Position numbers and translations under genes: made by a program. The notes under the pieces were generated by a model. The model made no database searches. It was not told the origin of the DNA and saw only the letters and a program-made list of their open reading frames with translations. A stretch of DNA of 64,000 nucleotides from Polyangiaceae bacterium (GTDB lineage Bacteria; Myxococcota_A; Polyangia; Polyangiales; Polyangiaceae): contig JAICQO010000006.1 of the NCBI GenBank assembly GCA_025937835.1, forward strand, positions 1-64,000. The letters are read 5' to 3'. This document shows, one piece after another, positions 17,239 to 28,084 of the stretch (position 1 is the stretch's first letter; the number at the start of each line of letters is the position of its first letter).

Positions 17239-17422
17239 CGAGCACCGAGCTCCTCCGCGCCCCGTCGCCAGGTTCGACCCGAGCGGCTACCACACATCGC
17301 CATCCCATTCACTACCGGTGCGCCGCAGCGCCCGAGCGTGAACCTCGAGGCGAATCGAGGGCTCGGAAGCGGGCTCCCCTTACGGAGTTTGCGGTCCGGT
17401 GATAGCTTTCCCCGCAGTAACC
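17239..17422. other. Divergent intergenic region before mmsA operon
   Basis: The 184 bp between the HNH-STAND transcription unit and the mmsA-like gene should hold the promoter of the four-gene pyrimidine operon and that of the leftward unit. The stretch contains a short GAGCACC direct repeat at about 17233-17246. No clear promoter boxes or operators could be assigned by eye. Confidence 0.3.
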
Positions 17423-18910
17423 ATGAAAGGCCAAGAGGCCGCGTTCGAGCGTTCGGGGGTGTCGGGCATGAACTTGCGCGGCGGAGCGTGGACCCCGGCC
17501 CGGTCAGGGCGAACGCTCGAGGTGAAGAGCCCGTACACGGGGCGCGCGCTCGGTAGCGTGCCCGACTCGGACGCAGAAGACGTGGACGACGTCGCGCTGG
17601 CCGCGGCCGCGGCGTTCCCGGCCTGGGCCGCGACGCCGCTGAAGGAGCGCGTGCGCCCGCTGCAACGCTTCTCGGAGATAGTCACCCGCAACGAGAACGA
17701 GCTCTCGATGCTCGTGTCGCGCGAGTCCGGGAAGACTCCGGCCGAGGCGCTCGGCGGCATCCGCCGCGGCCTCGAGGTGGTCGAGTTCGCGGTCAGTCTG
17801 CCGAACGTGGACCGCGGCGGCGCCCTCGACGTATCGCGCGGCGTGACCTGCGAGTACCGTCGCGAGCCGCTCGGCGTGGTCGCAGGCATCACGCCCTTCA
17901 ACTTCCCGGCGATGGTGCCGATGTGGATGTTCCCGATCGCGCTCGCCGTGGGCAACGCCTTCATCCTCAAGCCGTCGGAGAAGGTGCCGCTCAGCGCCTG
18001 CCGGCTCGGCGAGTGGCTGCTCGAGGCCGGGCTGCCGCCGGGCCTGTTCTCGTTGGTGCACGGCGGGCGCGGCACCGTCGAAGCGCTCGTCGATCATCCG
18101 CTGGTGCGCGCCGTCGGCTTCGTGGGCTCGACGGCGGTGGCCCGAGCGGTGCATTCACGCGCCACCGCGCTGGGCAAGCGCGCGCTGTGTCTCGGCGGCG
18201 CCAAGAATCACCTGGTGGTGGCGCCGGACGCAGACGAGGCGCTCACCGTCAAGGGCGTGGTCGACTCGTTCACGGGCTGTGCGGGCCAGCGCTGCATGGC
18301 GGCGAGCGTGCTCGTGGTGGTGGGCGAGGCCGAGCGCTTCGTGGACAAGATCGTCGAGGCCGCCCAGAAGCTCGAGCTCGGTAAGACGATGGGCGCGCTG
18401 ATCGACCCTTCCGCGCGCGAGCGGCTGCGGGCCGCGATCGACACCGCCGAGCGCGAGGGCGCACGCGTCGTGCTCGACGGTCGCACGGTCAAGGCTCCGG
18501 CCGGCTGCGGCGGCGGCAACTGGCTCGGGCCGACGGTGCTCGACGGCGTGCTGCCGGACATGAGCTGCGCCAGGGTCGAGCTATTCGGCCCCGTGCTGTC
18601 GGTGATCCACGTGAGCACCATCGATCAGGCGCTCGCGCTCGAGCAGAGCAGCGAGTACGGCAACGCGCTCAGCGTGTTCACGACCAGCGGCGCAGTGGCC
18701 CGCTACGTGGCCGAGCGCGCGACGAGCGGCATGGTAGGGGTCAACGTCGGCGTGCCGGTGCCGCGCGATCCGTTCTCCTTCGGCGGCACCAAGGCTTCGA
18801 AGTTCGGACAGGGCGACATGACCGGCCCGAGCGGCGTCGAGCTCTGGAGCAACTTGAAGAAGATCACCACCAAGTGGGCGCTCTCTCCGGACGCGAACTG
18901 GATGTCTTGA
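17423..18910 (+). CDS. mmsA: CoA-acylating (methyl)malonate-semialdehyde dehydrogenase
   Basis: The protein oxidises malonate or methylmalonate semialdehyde with NAD+ and CoA to acetyl-CoA or propionyl-CoA plus CO2. The 495-residue ALDH-fold protein carries GITPFNFPAMVPMWMFPIAL and the active-site Cys in FTGCAGQRCMA, a signature of the CoA-dependent MMSDH group, with C-terminal PFSFGG. ATG at 17423 was chosen; GTG at 17399 and ATG at 17468 are in-frame alternatives, the last giving the shortest family-like N-terminus. It is the first gene of an operon with URC1, URC4 and upp homologues, where it could convert a C3 semialdehyde product of uracil degradation to acetyl-CoA. That coupling is inference. 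Confidence 0.9.
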   Translation: MKGQEAAFERSGVSGMNLRGGAWTPARSGRTLEVKSPYTGRALGSVPDSDAEDVDDVALAAAAAFPAWAATPLKERVRPLQRFSEIVTRNENELSMLVSRESGKTPAEALGGIRRGLEVVEFAVSLPNVDRGGALDVSRGVTCEYRREPLGVVAGITPFNFPAMVPMWMFPIALAVGNAFILKPSEKVPLSACRLGEWLLEAGLPPGLFSLVHGGRGTVEALVDHPLVRAVGFVGSTAVARAVHSRATALGKRALCLGGAKNHLVVAPDADEALTVKGVVDSFTGCAGQRCMAASVLVVVGEAERFVDKIVEAAQKLELGKTMGALIDPSARERLRAAIDTAEREGARVVLDGRTVKAPAGCGGGNWLGPTVLDGVLPDMSCARVELFGPVLSVIHVSTIDQALALEQSSEYGNALSVFTTSGAVARYVAERATSGMVGVNVGVPVPRDPFSFGGTKASKFGQGDMTGPSGVELWSNLKKITTKWALSPDANWMS

Positions 18911-18944
18911 GAAGAGAACCGAGCCCCGGACTTCAGGAGAACCC

Positions 18945-20205
<1,261 letters not shown>

Positions 20206-20213
<8 letters not shown>

Positions 20214-21396
20214 GCCCGCGCACGGCCCCGCCGACGAGCTCGCCTATTTGCAGAGCCCGCGGGCTGTCCGCGATCGCTGCGAGGCGCTCTACGGCTTTGC
20301 GCTCGCAGGCAAGCTCGAGCATTTCGCAGTAGACGAAGCCAAACTCGAGGGCGTGGTCGAGCGCGTGCTCGAGGTGACGCGCGAGCTCTACCCGGAGCTC
20401 GAACACATCCCGTACCACGGGCGGTTTCGCCATTTCGGCGCGGGCGGGGTCGATCGCCTGGCCCGTTTCGGCCAAACGCTGTCGACCTTGTCCCGCGAAG
20501 AGCAGCTGATGGCGCGCTTCGAGCTCGTGATCACCAGCGTGCTGCTGGATGCGGGGGCAGGCGAGCGCTGGTCGTATCGCGAGGCGAGCGGTGCGCGCTA
20601 CACGCGCTCGGAAGGCCTCGCCGTCGCGAGCTTCGACTGGTTCGTCTCGGGCGGGCTCGCCTCCGAAGCACTCGCGACCATCACTCCGGCCGAGCTCGCC
20701 GCCGCGTTCCAGGTGACAGCGGACAATCCGCTGGTCGGCGTCGAGGGGCGCGCTCGGCTGTTGAACGAGCTCGGTCGGGTGGTCTCGGCGACTCCGAGCT
20801 ACTTCGGCTCGCCGCCGCGCTTGGGAAAACTGGGCCTGTTCCTGCTCGGCCAAGCCGTGAACGGCGAGCTGCCCGCGACCGAGATCCTCTCGGCGGTCTT
20901 GCTCGGCCTGGGTCCGATCTGGGCGGGCCGCGAGTGGCTCCACGGTCGAAACCTGGGCGACGTCTGGACGCACCCCGCCGTCGGCAAGGTGCCCTTCCAC
21001 AAGCTCTCGCAGTGGCTCAGCTACTCCTTGTGCGAGCCGCTCGAGGCCGCGGGCCTGACGGTGACTGGCCTCTCGGAGCTCACGGGCCTCGCTGAATACC
21101 GAAACGGCGGGCTGTTCCTCGACGGCGGAGTTCTGCTGCCGAAACATGCGGCCGTGCTCGGCGAGGCGCACAGCGTGGAGAGCAGCGTGGTCGTCGAGTG
21201 GCGCGCGCTCACCGTCGCCCTGCTCGACCGCACCGCCGAACGCCTGCGCGCCAGGCTCGGGCTGAGCGCCGAACAGCTACCGCTGGCGCGCGTGCTGGAA
21301 GGCGGCACCTGGCGCGCGGGCCGTGCCCTCGCCAGCGAGCGACGCCCCGGGGGCACACCACCCCTGAGGGTTATCAGCGACGGAACGGTCTTTTGA
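20206..21396 (+). CDS. URC4/DUF1688 family protein
   Basis: The 396-residue protein matches the DUF1688 (URC4) family in length and style, for example [41 protein letters not shown] and the C-terminal segment [14 protein letters not shown]4 is essential for uracil catabolism in the yeast URC pathway, but its reaction is not firmly established. ATG at 20206 overlaps the URC1 stop by 8 bp, so the two are co-translated. The uracil phosphoribosyltransferase gene follows after 13 bp. No signal peptide or membrane segment is seen. Confidence 0.9.
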
Positions 21397-21409
21397 ACCG
21401 AGAAGAGAC

Positions 21410-22042
21410 ATGAAAGCCAACGTGAAGGTGATCGAACACCCCCTGGTGAAGCACAAACTCAGCCTTTTGCGGCAGAAAGAGCGCAGCACCAACTCGTTTC
21501 GCACGCTGATCTCGGAAATCAGCATGTTGCTCGCCTACGAGGTCACCCACGATCTGCCGCTGATTTACGAAGAGATCGAGACGCCGCTCGCGAAGATGCG
21601 CGCCCCGCTGCTCGAGGGTAAGAAGATCGTTCTAATCAACATCCTGCGCGCCGGTAGCGGCATGGTCGAGGGCATGTTGCGCATCCTGCCGTCGGCGCGC
21701 ATCGGTCACATCGGCCTCTACCGCGATCCCGAGACGCTCGGCGCCGTCGAATACTACTTCAAGCTGCCGGGCGAGATGGCCGATCGTGACGTGATCTTGG
21801 TCGACCCCATGCTCGCCACGGGCAACAGCGCGATCGCCGCGGTCGAGCGTGTAAAGACGGCTTCCCCGCGTTCGCTCAAGTTCGTGTGCATCCTCGCGGC
21901 GCCCGAGGGCCTCGCCAACTTTCACGAGTCGCACCCCGACGTGCCTGTCTACACTGCCGCCATCGACGAGCGCCTCGACGAGCACGGATACATCCTGCCC
22001 GGCCTGGGCGACGCCGGAGATCGCTTGTTCGGGACCAAATAG
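21410..22042 (+). CDS. upp: Uracil phosphoribosyltransferase
   Basis: UPRT makes UMP from uracil and PRPP. The 210-residue protein has the family length and the conserved segments [15 protein letters not shown] and [15 protein letters not shown], plus the PRPP-binding loop [11 protein letters not shown]. The C-terminus ends in [15 protein letters not shown] as expected. It is the last gene of the mmsA-URC1-URC4-upp operon; in yeast the UPRT homologue is URC6, feeding UMP to the pathway. It could also serve general salvage. Confidence 0.95.
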   Translation: MKANVKVIEHPLVKHKLSLLRQKERSTNSFRTLISEISMLLAYEVTHDLPLIYEEIETPLAKMRAPLLEGKKIVLINILRAGSGMVEGMLRILPSARIGHIGLYRDPETLGAVEYYFKLPGEMADRDVILVDPMLATGNSAIAAVERVKTASPRSLKFVCILAAPEGLANFHESHPDVPVYTAAIDERLDEHGYILPGLGDAGDRLFGTK

Positions 22043-22252
22043 CCGCTCACGTGCCTCCCAGTCCCCCGACAGTCCCCCGTCCCAATTGCCGAGAGAGGGT
22101 ACGTGAGCACCGGAGCGCAGCGAAAACCAAGCCAAAACCCCAAATCGCCGGGCGTGGTGGAAGCTAAAGATACCGGGGATGCCCAGTCGTGGGCCGCCCG
22201 ACCTCTACGTCAGGAACCCCCGGTTCGAACCCGAGTAATCTTTGATGGCGTC

Positions 22253-23485
22253 ATGCACTCGATAGTGCCGGTCGTCGTAGCGCTCGCGTGCGGGCTCGGC
22301 TTGCTCTCCTGCAGCCGCAGCCCCAACGCCGGCAACCGCATTCCTGGCAAAGCGGTCGAGACGCAGCAGCCCGAAGCGAGCCATCAGAAGCCCGCCTTCG
22401 ACGGCCAGACACGCGCACCGTTCACGACGGCCGGCGTTTCGTACGAAGTGCAGCGCGTCACCGGCGAGCTCGATCACCCGTGGGGGCTTTCGTTCCTGCC
22501 GGACGGGCGTTACCTCGTGACCGAACGCGCGGGGCATCTCAGAATCGTCACGCAGGCCGGGGTCAAATCGGAACCCGTCGCCGGGCTGCCGCCGGTCGAT
22601 GCCAAGGGCCAGGGCGGCTTGCTCGACGTCGCGCTCGATCCCCGTTTCGCCGAGAACCACTGGGTCTACGTCTCGTACTCGGAGCCGCGCGAGGGCGGCA
22701 ACGGCACCGCCGTCGCGCGTGGCAAGCTCGCCGAGTCCGCGGCGCTGCAGCTGACCGAGGTGCAGGTGCTCTGGCGCATGCGCCCGACTTTGAACTCCAG
22801 TTTGCACTTCGGCAGCCGCCTGGTTTTCTCCGGCGAAGACGCGCTTTTCGTGACCACGGGCGAACGCTCCATCCTCGAGGGCCGCGCCCAGGCACAACGG
22901 CTCGACGGAACGCTCGGCAAGGTCGTGCGCATTCGCCCCGACGGCTCGGTTCCGGGCGACAACCCCTTCGTCGGCAAGCCGGACGCGTTACCGGAGATCT
23001 ATTCGTACGGTCACCGCAACATTCAAGCGGCGGCGCTGCATCCGGAGACGCATCAGCTCTGGACGGTCGAACACGGCGCGCGCGGCGGCGACGAGCTCAA
23101 CCGGATCGACCCCGGCAAGAACTACGGCTGGCCCGCCATCAGCTACGGCATCGAGTACTCGGGCTCGGCGATCGGCGAGGGCAAGACCGCGGCCGAAGGT
23201 CTCGAGCAGCCCGTCTACTATTGGGATCCGGTGATCGCGCCGAGCGGCATGGCCTTCTACACCGGCAAGGCCTTCCCTGGCTGGGACGGCAGCTTGTTCG
23301 TCGGCTCGCTCAAGGGTCGCCACGTCACGCGCCTCACCCTGAAGGGCGAGCGCGTGGTCGGCGAAGAGCGGCTGTTCGCCGGCCAAAAGCGCTTCCGAGA
23401 CGTGCGCGTCGGCCCGGACGGCTTCTTGTACCTGCTCACGGACGAGGCCGACGGCGAGCTGCTCCGGGTCGTGCCCTCGCCCTAG
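22253..23485 (+). CDS. PQQ-dependent aldose/sorbosone dehydrogenase lipoprotein (YliI-like)
   Basis: The 410-residue product has a signal peptide with lipobox LLSC (Cys about 18) followed by a six-bladed beta-propeller of the glucose/sorbosone dehydrogenase family: [59 protein letters not shown] and [11 protein letters not shown]. The family oxidises aldose sugars with PQQ in the periplasm (YliI/Asd). The frame is open from 22103, but the ATG at 22253 gives a proper signal peptide. It follows upp by 210 bp and is probably its own unit. Confidence 0.9.
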   Translation: MHSIVPVVVALACGLGLLSCSRSPNAGNRIPGKAVETQQPEASHQKPAFDGQTRAPFTTAGVSYEVQRVTGELDHPWGLSFLPDGRYLVTERAGHLRIVTQAGVKSEPVAGLPPVDAKGQGGLLDVALDPRFAENHWVYVSYSEPREGGNGTAVARGKLAESAALQLTEVQVLWRMRPTLNSSLHFGSRLVFSGEDALFVTTGERSILEGRAQAQRLDGTLGKVVRIRPDGSVPGDNPFVGKPDALPEIYSYGHRNIQAAALHPETHQLWTVEHGARGGDELNRIDPGKNYGWPAISYGIEYSGSAIGEGKTAAEGLEQPVYYWDPVIAPSGMAFYTGKAFPGWDGSLFVGSLKGRHVTRLTLKGERVVGEERLFAGQKRFRDVRVGPDGFLYLLTDEADGELLRVVPSP

Positions 23486-23492
23486 GCGGGCC

Positions 23493-23957
23493 TCAGCCAG
23501 CGAGCGCTGCGCGCCAGCGCCATTGCATCTCTTCGGGCGACACGTCTTCGACACGCGTCGCGAGGTGCCACTTGTGTCCGAACGGATCGGTAATCATCGC
23601 CGTGCGATCGCCGAAGAACTCGTCCTTGAGCGGACGTAGCAAGGTGGCCCCGGCCTCTTCCGCCCGCTTCACGAGCGCATCGACGTCGTCCACGTACAGG
23701 TGCATGGAAATCGGGGATCCCCCGATCGTGATCGGGCTCAGCGCGCCGAAGTCGGGGTATTCGTCGGCGAGCATGAACCTCGCGCCGCCGAGTTCGAGCT
23801 CGGCGTGGCCGACCTTTCCGCTCGGCTCCGTCAAGCGGTAGAGCTCGGTCGCTCCGAACACCCGGCTGTAGAAGTCGATGGCGCGCGCCGCGCCCTTGAC
23901 GACCAGGTACGCAGAGAGACGCGAAAACTTCTCGGGGTTTTGCTGGGCAGTTGCCAT
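23493..23957 (-). CDS. VOC family (glyoxalase/PhnB-like) protein
   Basis: The 154-residue protein has the vicinal-oxygen-chelate fold: YLVVKGAARAIDFYSRVFGATELYR, HAELELGGARFMLADEYPD, MHLYVDDVDALV and DPFGHKWHLATRVEDVSPEEM. The C-terminal segment resembles PhnB-like proteins. ATG at 23957 is set by a strong AAAGGAGG Shine-Dalgarno; the frame is open further upstream but that runs through the operator and the divergent gene. It diverges from a TetR regulator across a palindromic operator, so it is probably repressed by it. The substrate is unknown. Confidence 0.9.
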   Translation of the reverse strand: MATAQQNPEKFSRLSAYLVVKGAARAIDFYSRVFGATELYRLTEPSGKVGHAELELGGARFMLADEYPDFGALSPITIGGSPISMHLYVDDVDALVKRAEEAGATLLRPLKDEFFGDRTAMITDPFGHKWHLATRVEDVSPEEMQWRWRAALAG

Positions 23958-23973
23958 CGGGGCCTCCTTTACG

Positions 23974-23991
23974 TTACGTAACGTTACGTAA
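23974..23991. promoter_or_regulatory. Palindromic operator between VOC and TetR genes
   Basis: TTACGTAACGTTACGTAA is a perfect 18-bp palindrome lying in two head-to-tail copies of ACGTTACGTA (23971-23990). It fills the gap between the VOC gene Shine-Dalgarno and the TetR start codon. Position and symmetry fit a TetR-family operator controlling both divergent genes; the TetR ATG immediately follows it, leaving no room for a normal Shine-Dalgarno, so the regulator mRNA may be leaderless. Confidence 0.75.
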
Positions 23992-24597
23992 ATGCCCAGA
24001 CCTGTCAAGCACGGCGCGGTAGTCAAACCACGCGGAAGGCCCCGCAGCGAACGGACGCGCCGCGCGATCTTGCGCGCCGCGCGCGAGCTGCTCGAGGAGG
24101 GCGGGCCCGGCGCCGTGACGATGGAAGCGGTTGCCGAGCGGGCCAAGGTAGGTAAACCGACGATCTATCGCTCGTGGCCCGATCGCCACGCGGTAGCGAT
24201 GGCGGCGCTGATGGAGGAAACCGACGCTTTCGGCGCGCAGCCGCGCAAGAGCTCTGCGCTGAAAGCGCTCGGCGACGAGCTCGTGCGGATCGTGGAGCGC
24301 TTTTCGACGGGCACCGGGCGCCACATCACGACCATGCTGGCCGCGGCCGATCAGGACTCCGAGCTCTCGAAGGCGTTCCGCAATCACGTCGTGCTCGCGA
24401 GGCGCGCCGAAGGCCGGGCGCTGCTCGAACGCGCGCGCGACGAGGGTGAGGTCCGCCCCGACGCCGACCTCGAGGTGGCCCTCGACTTGCTCTACGGCCC
24501 GCTGTTTTTCCGGCTATTGATGGGCCACGCAGCGCTCGACGCGGCCTTCGCGCGGAAGCTCGTCCGTGAGCTTCAAAAAGGCCTGAGCCCGCGCTGA
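23992..24597 (+). CDS. TetR/AcrR family transcriptional regulator
   Basis: The 201-residue protein has an N-terminal TetR helix-turn-helix (about 18-65: RRAILRAARELLEEGGPGAVTMEAVAERAKVGKPTIYRSWPDR, quoted only as the domain extent) and a helical ligand-binding C-terminal half. ATG at 23992 abuts the palindromic operator. It is divergent from the VOC-family gene, which is its likely target besides itself. The ligand is unknown. Confidence 0.9.
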   Translation: MPRPVKHGAVVKPRGRPRSERTRRAILRAARELLEEGGPGAVTMEAVAERAKVGKPTIYRSWPDRHAVAMAALMEETDAFGAQPRKSSALKALGDELVRIVERFSTGTGRHITTMLAAADQDSELSKAFRNHVVLARRAEGRALLERARDEGEVRPDADLEVALDLLYGPLFFRLLMGHAALDAAFARKLVRELQKGLSPR

Positions 24598-24632
24598 TCG
24601 GCGGCGCCGCCCGAACCGAAACGCCGCGCGGC

Positions 24633-25337
24633 CTAATGAGGCTGATAGTTCGCGAGGTTCTTGCGTGCCTCGCGCGTGCCGGCCGAATAGCGTGCAAGGA
24701 CCTTGGTCGTGAGCCAGTTGATCGCGTGCGCGGGGGCGCTCATCGGTCTCAGCACGTCGACGATCAGCACCACGCGCAGATCGTTGCTTTCGTTGATCAC
24801 TTCGTGGTTCCAACTATCGTCGAACAAGATGCTCTTGCCGACCTGCCAGGTGTGGAACTGGTCCTTGATGCGGATCGTCGGGGGCCGTTCCGACGGCACG
24901 CGCAACCCGAGGTGATAACGCAGGTAGCCGAGGTACGGCCCGTCGTGCGCCGGGATCGACTTTCCGGCGTCCAGGATCGAGAAGAAGGCCTGCATCACAC
25001 CCGGCACCTGGTCGAGCAGCGCGGACGTGCGCGGGCACTTCGCCTGGTTCTGCTCGAGGCCCGGGCCGCCGAGCCAACGCAGCATGAAGACGCGCCAGGC
25101 CTTCTCTGGGTCTATCGTTCCGGAGATGTAGGTCTCGACGCTCGACAGCTCGTGATAGCGGGGGATGGCGTCTCGCTCGCGGAGCAAGGGCTCGAGCTCT
25201 TGCTGGATCGCTTCGATCCCGCGGTCGAGCACGCGCAGCGCCGGGTAGGTCGCATCGATGTCGTGGAACGGGGGCCGGTTCAGCCCGCCTGATTCCCGAA
25301 AGTACAGAGCGTTCAGTGCTCGCAGCAGACGACCCAT
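24633..25337 (-). CDS. Aspartyl/asparaginyl beta-hydroxylase family protein
   Basis: This is a 234-residue Fe(II)/2-oxoglutarate dioxygenase of the AspH/LpxO type. The motif YLGYLRYHLGLRVP supplies one Fe-binding His, GKSILFDDSWNHEVIN supplies the second, and a downstream Arg in LRVVLIVDVLRP fits the 2-oxoglutarate site. Homologues hydroxylate Asp/Asn residues or lipid A acyl chains; the target here is not predictable. ATG at 25337 has AGAGG 5 nt upstream. It lies 115 bp downstream of the oligopeptide transporter operon on the same strand and may be read through from it. Confidence 0.9.
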   Translation of the reverse strand: MGRLLRALNALYFRESGGLNRPPFHDIDATYPALRVLDRGIEAIQQELEPLLRERDAIPRYHELSSVETYISGTIDPEKAWRVFMLRWLGGPGLEQNQAKCPRTSALLDQVPGVMQAFFSILDAGKSIPAHDGPYLGYLRYHLGLRVPSERPPTIRIKDQFHTWQVGKSILFDDSWNHEVINESNDLRVVLIVDVLRPMSAPAHAINWLTTKVLARYSAGTREARKNLANYQPH

Positions 25338-25452
25338 GGTGACCTCTCGTCGAAGCCTTCCATGGTACAGAGCCGCCGCCCGGCCTCAAAGTGAAAGCGC
25401 CTATCCCCCGGGTAGAGCAGAAAATCCTGCTACTCCCGCTGCCCAGGGGGGG

Positions 25453-26283
25453 TCAGCCGGCCGCAGTCGCCTTCGGCGCGCTCCGGCTCACCCAGTCCCG
25501 GTGGATGTCCGGGATGTCGTCGAGCAGCTGGCGCGTGGTCGCGCTCTGCGGCTGCTGAGTCACCCGATCCGGCGGGCCCTGCTCGACGATCTGGCCCTTG
25601 TGCATGATGTAGATCGAGTCGGACACGTAGTACGCGAGCCCGATGTCGTGCGTCACGAACACGATCGTCATCTTGAGCTCTTCTTTGAGCTTCATCAGAT
25701 AATCGAGGATGCTCGCGCGGCTGCAGGCGTCGACCATGCTGGTCGGCTCGTCGGCGATCAGCACCTCCGGGCGCAGGATGAAGATGCGCGCCAGCAGCAT
25801 GCGTTGCATCTGGCCACCGGACAGCTCGAACGGGTACTTGCCGTCGATCTCGCGCGGCTTGATGTTCACGTTCAAGAGCGCCTGATCGACGCGCTCTTCC
25901 ATCTCTTTCTCGGGCGGCTGCTGCTGGAACAGCCGGAACGAGCTCTTGAGCTGCGAGCGGATCGTGAAGAACTGGTTGAAGGCCGAGAACGGGTCCTGAA
26001 ACACCGCCTGGACCTGGCGCCAGTGCACGCGCGCGTCGGGCTCGGCGCCGATCGGCTTGCCGTTGAAGTAGAGCTCGCCGCTGGTCGGCTTCTCCAGCCG
26101 CAGCAGCATCTTGGCCAGCACCGTCTTGCCGCAGCCCGACTGACCCACGAGCGAGACGATCTCCTTGTCGTGGATCTTGAAGCTAACGTTGTCGACGGCC
26201 AGCGTCGTCTTCTTCCCGTGGCCGAACAGGCGGCTCACGCCGCGCGCCTCGAACTTGGGTGCTCCGCTCGCTTCATTCGGCAT
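25453..26283 (-). CDS. Oligopeptide ABC transporter ATP-binding protein (OppF-like)
   Basis: The 276-residue ABC ATPase has Walker A GQSGCGKT, signature LSGGQMQR, Walker B VLIADEPTS and the switch His (FVTHD). The start ATG overlaps the preceding OppD-like gene by 11 bp. As the last gene of the operon it energises uptake of peptides together with the other ATPase. It lacks the usual C-terminal oligopeptide Cys cluster, which the upstream ATPase has. Confidence 0.9.
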   Translation of the reverse strand: MPNEASGAPKFEARGVSRLFGHGKKTTLAVDNVSFKIHDKEIVSLVGQSGCGKTVLAKMLLRLEKPTSGELYFNGKPIGAEPDARVHWRQVQAVFQDPFSAFNQFFTIRSQLKSSFRLFQQQPPEKEMEERVDQALLNVNIKPREIDGKYPFELSGGQMQRMLLARIFILRPEVLIADEPTSMVDACSRASILDYLMKLKEELKMTIVFVTHDIGLAYYVSDSIYIMHKGQIVEQGPPDRVTQQPQSATTRQLLDDIPDIHRDWVSRSAPKATAAG

Positions 26284-27250
26284 ATTGGCACCTCACCTGG
26301 CGGCCTCCGACGATGCGGATGACCTGGCGATTCTCGCGGCAATCCGGCTGAACTTGCGGGCAGCGCTCGGCGAAGCGGCAGCCCTTGATCGGGTGAGCCA
26401 GGTTCGGCGGCGCACCCTCGATCGCCACGGGCTTCTTGCTCTTCTGGCCCGGCTCGGCGCTGAGCATCGAGCCCATCAGCGCCTTGGTGTACGGCATCCG
26501 CCCGTCGAAGATCACCTGCTCGGAGGTGCCGACCTCGACGAACTCGCCGGCGTACATCACGGCGATCCGATTCGAGACGTGGCGCAGCAACGGCAGCTCG
26601 TGGGTGATGAACAGCATGCTGTGGATGATGGACTGGTCCATCAGATCGAACAGCAGCTTGATCACGGCCTTCTGCGTCGAGACGTCGAGCGCCGAGGTGG
26701 GCTCGTCCGCCACCACCACCTGCGGGTTCAGCAGCGTCGAGATGCCGATCACCACGCGCTGCTTGGTACCGGCCGGGAGCTGCACCGGGTAAGCGTTCAA
26801 CACGTCGTCCGGCCGGAGCCCGATGCGCTCGAAGCGCTGGCGCAGCCGGTCGTTGATCTCGCGCTTGTCCGCGCTCTCGTCGTGGCTCAGGATCATGTCC
26901 GCCGCCAGATCCTTGATCTTGCGCGTCGGATTGAGCGAGTTGAGCGCGCCCTGGGGGATCATCGCGATCTTGCGGCCGAGGACGCTCTTCCTGTTCTCCT
27001 CCGGCGTGAGGCCGACGATCGTCTTGCCTCCGATCCGGACGTCTCCCGAGCTGTGGTAGAGCGGCGGGATGTAGAGGCCCATGCAGCCGCTGACGAGCGT
27101 GGTCTTGCCGCAGCCGGACTCGCCGGCGATGCCGAGGATCTCGCCCTCTTTCAGGCTGAAGGACACGCCGTCCACGGCCTGAACGCGCACACCGAAGCGC
27201 GTCAGGTAATGAACGCGCAGATCTTCTACTTCGAGGACGGTGTCGGCCAT
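26273..27250 (-). CDS. Oligopeptide ABC transporter ATP-binding protein (OppD-like)
   Basis: The 325-residue ATPase has Walker A GESGCGKTT, Walker B VVVADEPTSALD and the switch His (FITHE). The signature region is atypical: LPAGTKQR stands where LSGGxxQR is expected. The C-terminus has the oligopeptide/dipeptide extension with Cys residues (GCRFAERCPQVQPDC and QVRCQYAE), typical of Opp/Dpp ATPases. It overlaps the OppF-like gene by 11 bp and follows the permease gene by 3 bp. The LPAGTKQR signature is worth noting but may still function. Confidence 0.9.
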   Translation of the reverse strand: MADTVLEVEDLRVHYLTRFGVRVQAVDGVSFSLKEGEILGIAGESGCGKTTLVSGCMGLYIPPLYHSSGDVRIGGKTIVGLTPEENRKSVLGRKIAMIPQGALNSLNPTRKIKDLAADMILSHDESADKREINDRLRQRFERIGLRPDDVLNAYPVQLPAGTKQRVVIGISTLLNPQVVVADEPTSALDVSTQKAVIKLLFDLMDQSIIHSMLFITHELPLLRHVSNRIAVMYAGEFVEVGTSEQVIFDGRMPYTKALMGSMLSAEPGQKSKKPVAIEGAPPNLAHPIKGCRFAERCPQVQPDCRENRQVIRIVGGRQVRCQYAE

Positions 27251-27253
27251 CGG

Positions 27254-28084
27254 CTACTTCCTGAGCCTCGGGTTGAAGACGCCTTCCATGGCGGTGTTGA
27301 TCACGTACAGGGCGAAGGCGATCACCGTCACCAGCACCATCGCCGGCACGAACGCCCACCAGGCGCCGTCGGTCAGCGCCTCGTTGCGGATCGCCTCGTT
27401 CAGGATTTTGCCGAGCGAGACCGAGTCGTACGGGCCGAGGCCGAGCATGCTGATGCTGGCTTCGGACAAGATCCCGGTCGCGGTCTGCAGGATGAAGACC
27501 ATGAAGATGTACGACAGGAGGTACGGGAGGATGTGCAACATCACGATCCCGAACGTGCCGTAGCCGTTGATGCGAGCCAGGCTCACGTGGTCGCGAGCGC
27601 GCAAGCTGGCCGACTGGGCGCGGACGGCGCGGGCGCTCCAGGTCCAGGTCGTGCAACCGATGATCAGCGCGATCAAGGACAGGCTGCGGCCTTGATCCAT
27701 GCTCGAGCTCAAGAGAATCAGCACGATCAGGCTGGGAATGACCAAAAACAGGTTGGTCGCGACGGTCAGGACGTCGTCGATCAGGCCGCCCTTGTAGCCG
27801 CCGTAGACGCCGATCAAGGTGCCGACGATCGTCGCCACGGTGCCAGCCAGAAACCCGACGTGGAGGGAGGAGCGCAGCCCCGCGATCAGCATCGAGACCA
27901 TGTCGATGCCCATGTGGTCGGTGCCGAGCCAGTGCTCGGACGAGGGCGGCGTGTACGCGAGGCCGACGCGCGTCTGCGTGTCCACGTTCATGAACAGCGG
28001 CGCGAACAGCGCGATCAGGAGCGTGATCAGGAACAACGAGGCGCCCAGGATGAACGCCGGGTTCTTGAGCAGACCGCGGAACAT
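27254..28084 (-). CDS. Oligopeptide ABC transporter permease (OppC-like)
   Basis: The 276-residue inner-membrane protein begins MFRGLLKNPAF and has an N-terminal helix, a periplasmic segment ending in HWLGTDHMGIDM, and the binding-protein-dependent transport domain with five further helices. The permease-ATPase contact loop is around REARDHV-like SLRARDHVSLARINGYG. The ATG shares one base with the OppB-like stop (TAATG). The frame is open upstream but that part is antisense/other-frame to OppB. Confidence 0.9.
   Translation of the reverse strand: MFRGLLKNPAFILGASLFLITLLIALFAPLFMNVDTQTRVGLAYTPPSSEHWLGTDHMGIDMVSMLIAGLRSSLHVGFLAGTVATIVGTLIGVYGGYKGGLIDDVLTVATNLFLVIPSLIVLILLSSSMDQGRSLSLIALIIGCTTWTWSARAVRAQSASLRARDHVSLARINGYGTFGIVMLHILPYLLSYIFMVFILQTATGILSEASISMLGLGPYDSVSLGKILNEAIRNEALTDGAWWAFVPAMVLVTVIAFALYVINTAMEGVFNPRLRK

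Noticed and set aside
22167-22245. GGTTCGAACC near 22222 resembles a tRNA T-arm, with a partial acceptor-like pairing to AAGATA upstream.
   Set aside because: The T-stem has a mismatch, the acceptor pairs only 5 of 7, and no D-arm or anticodon loop with U33 can be folded in the required positions.
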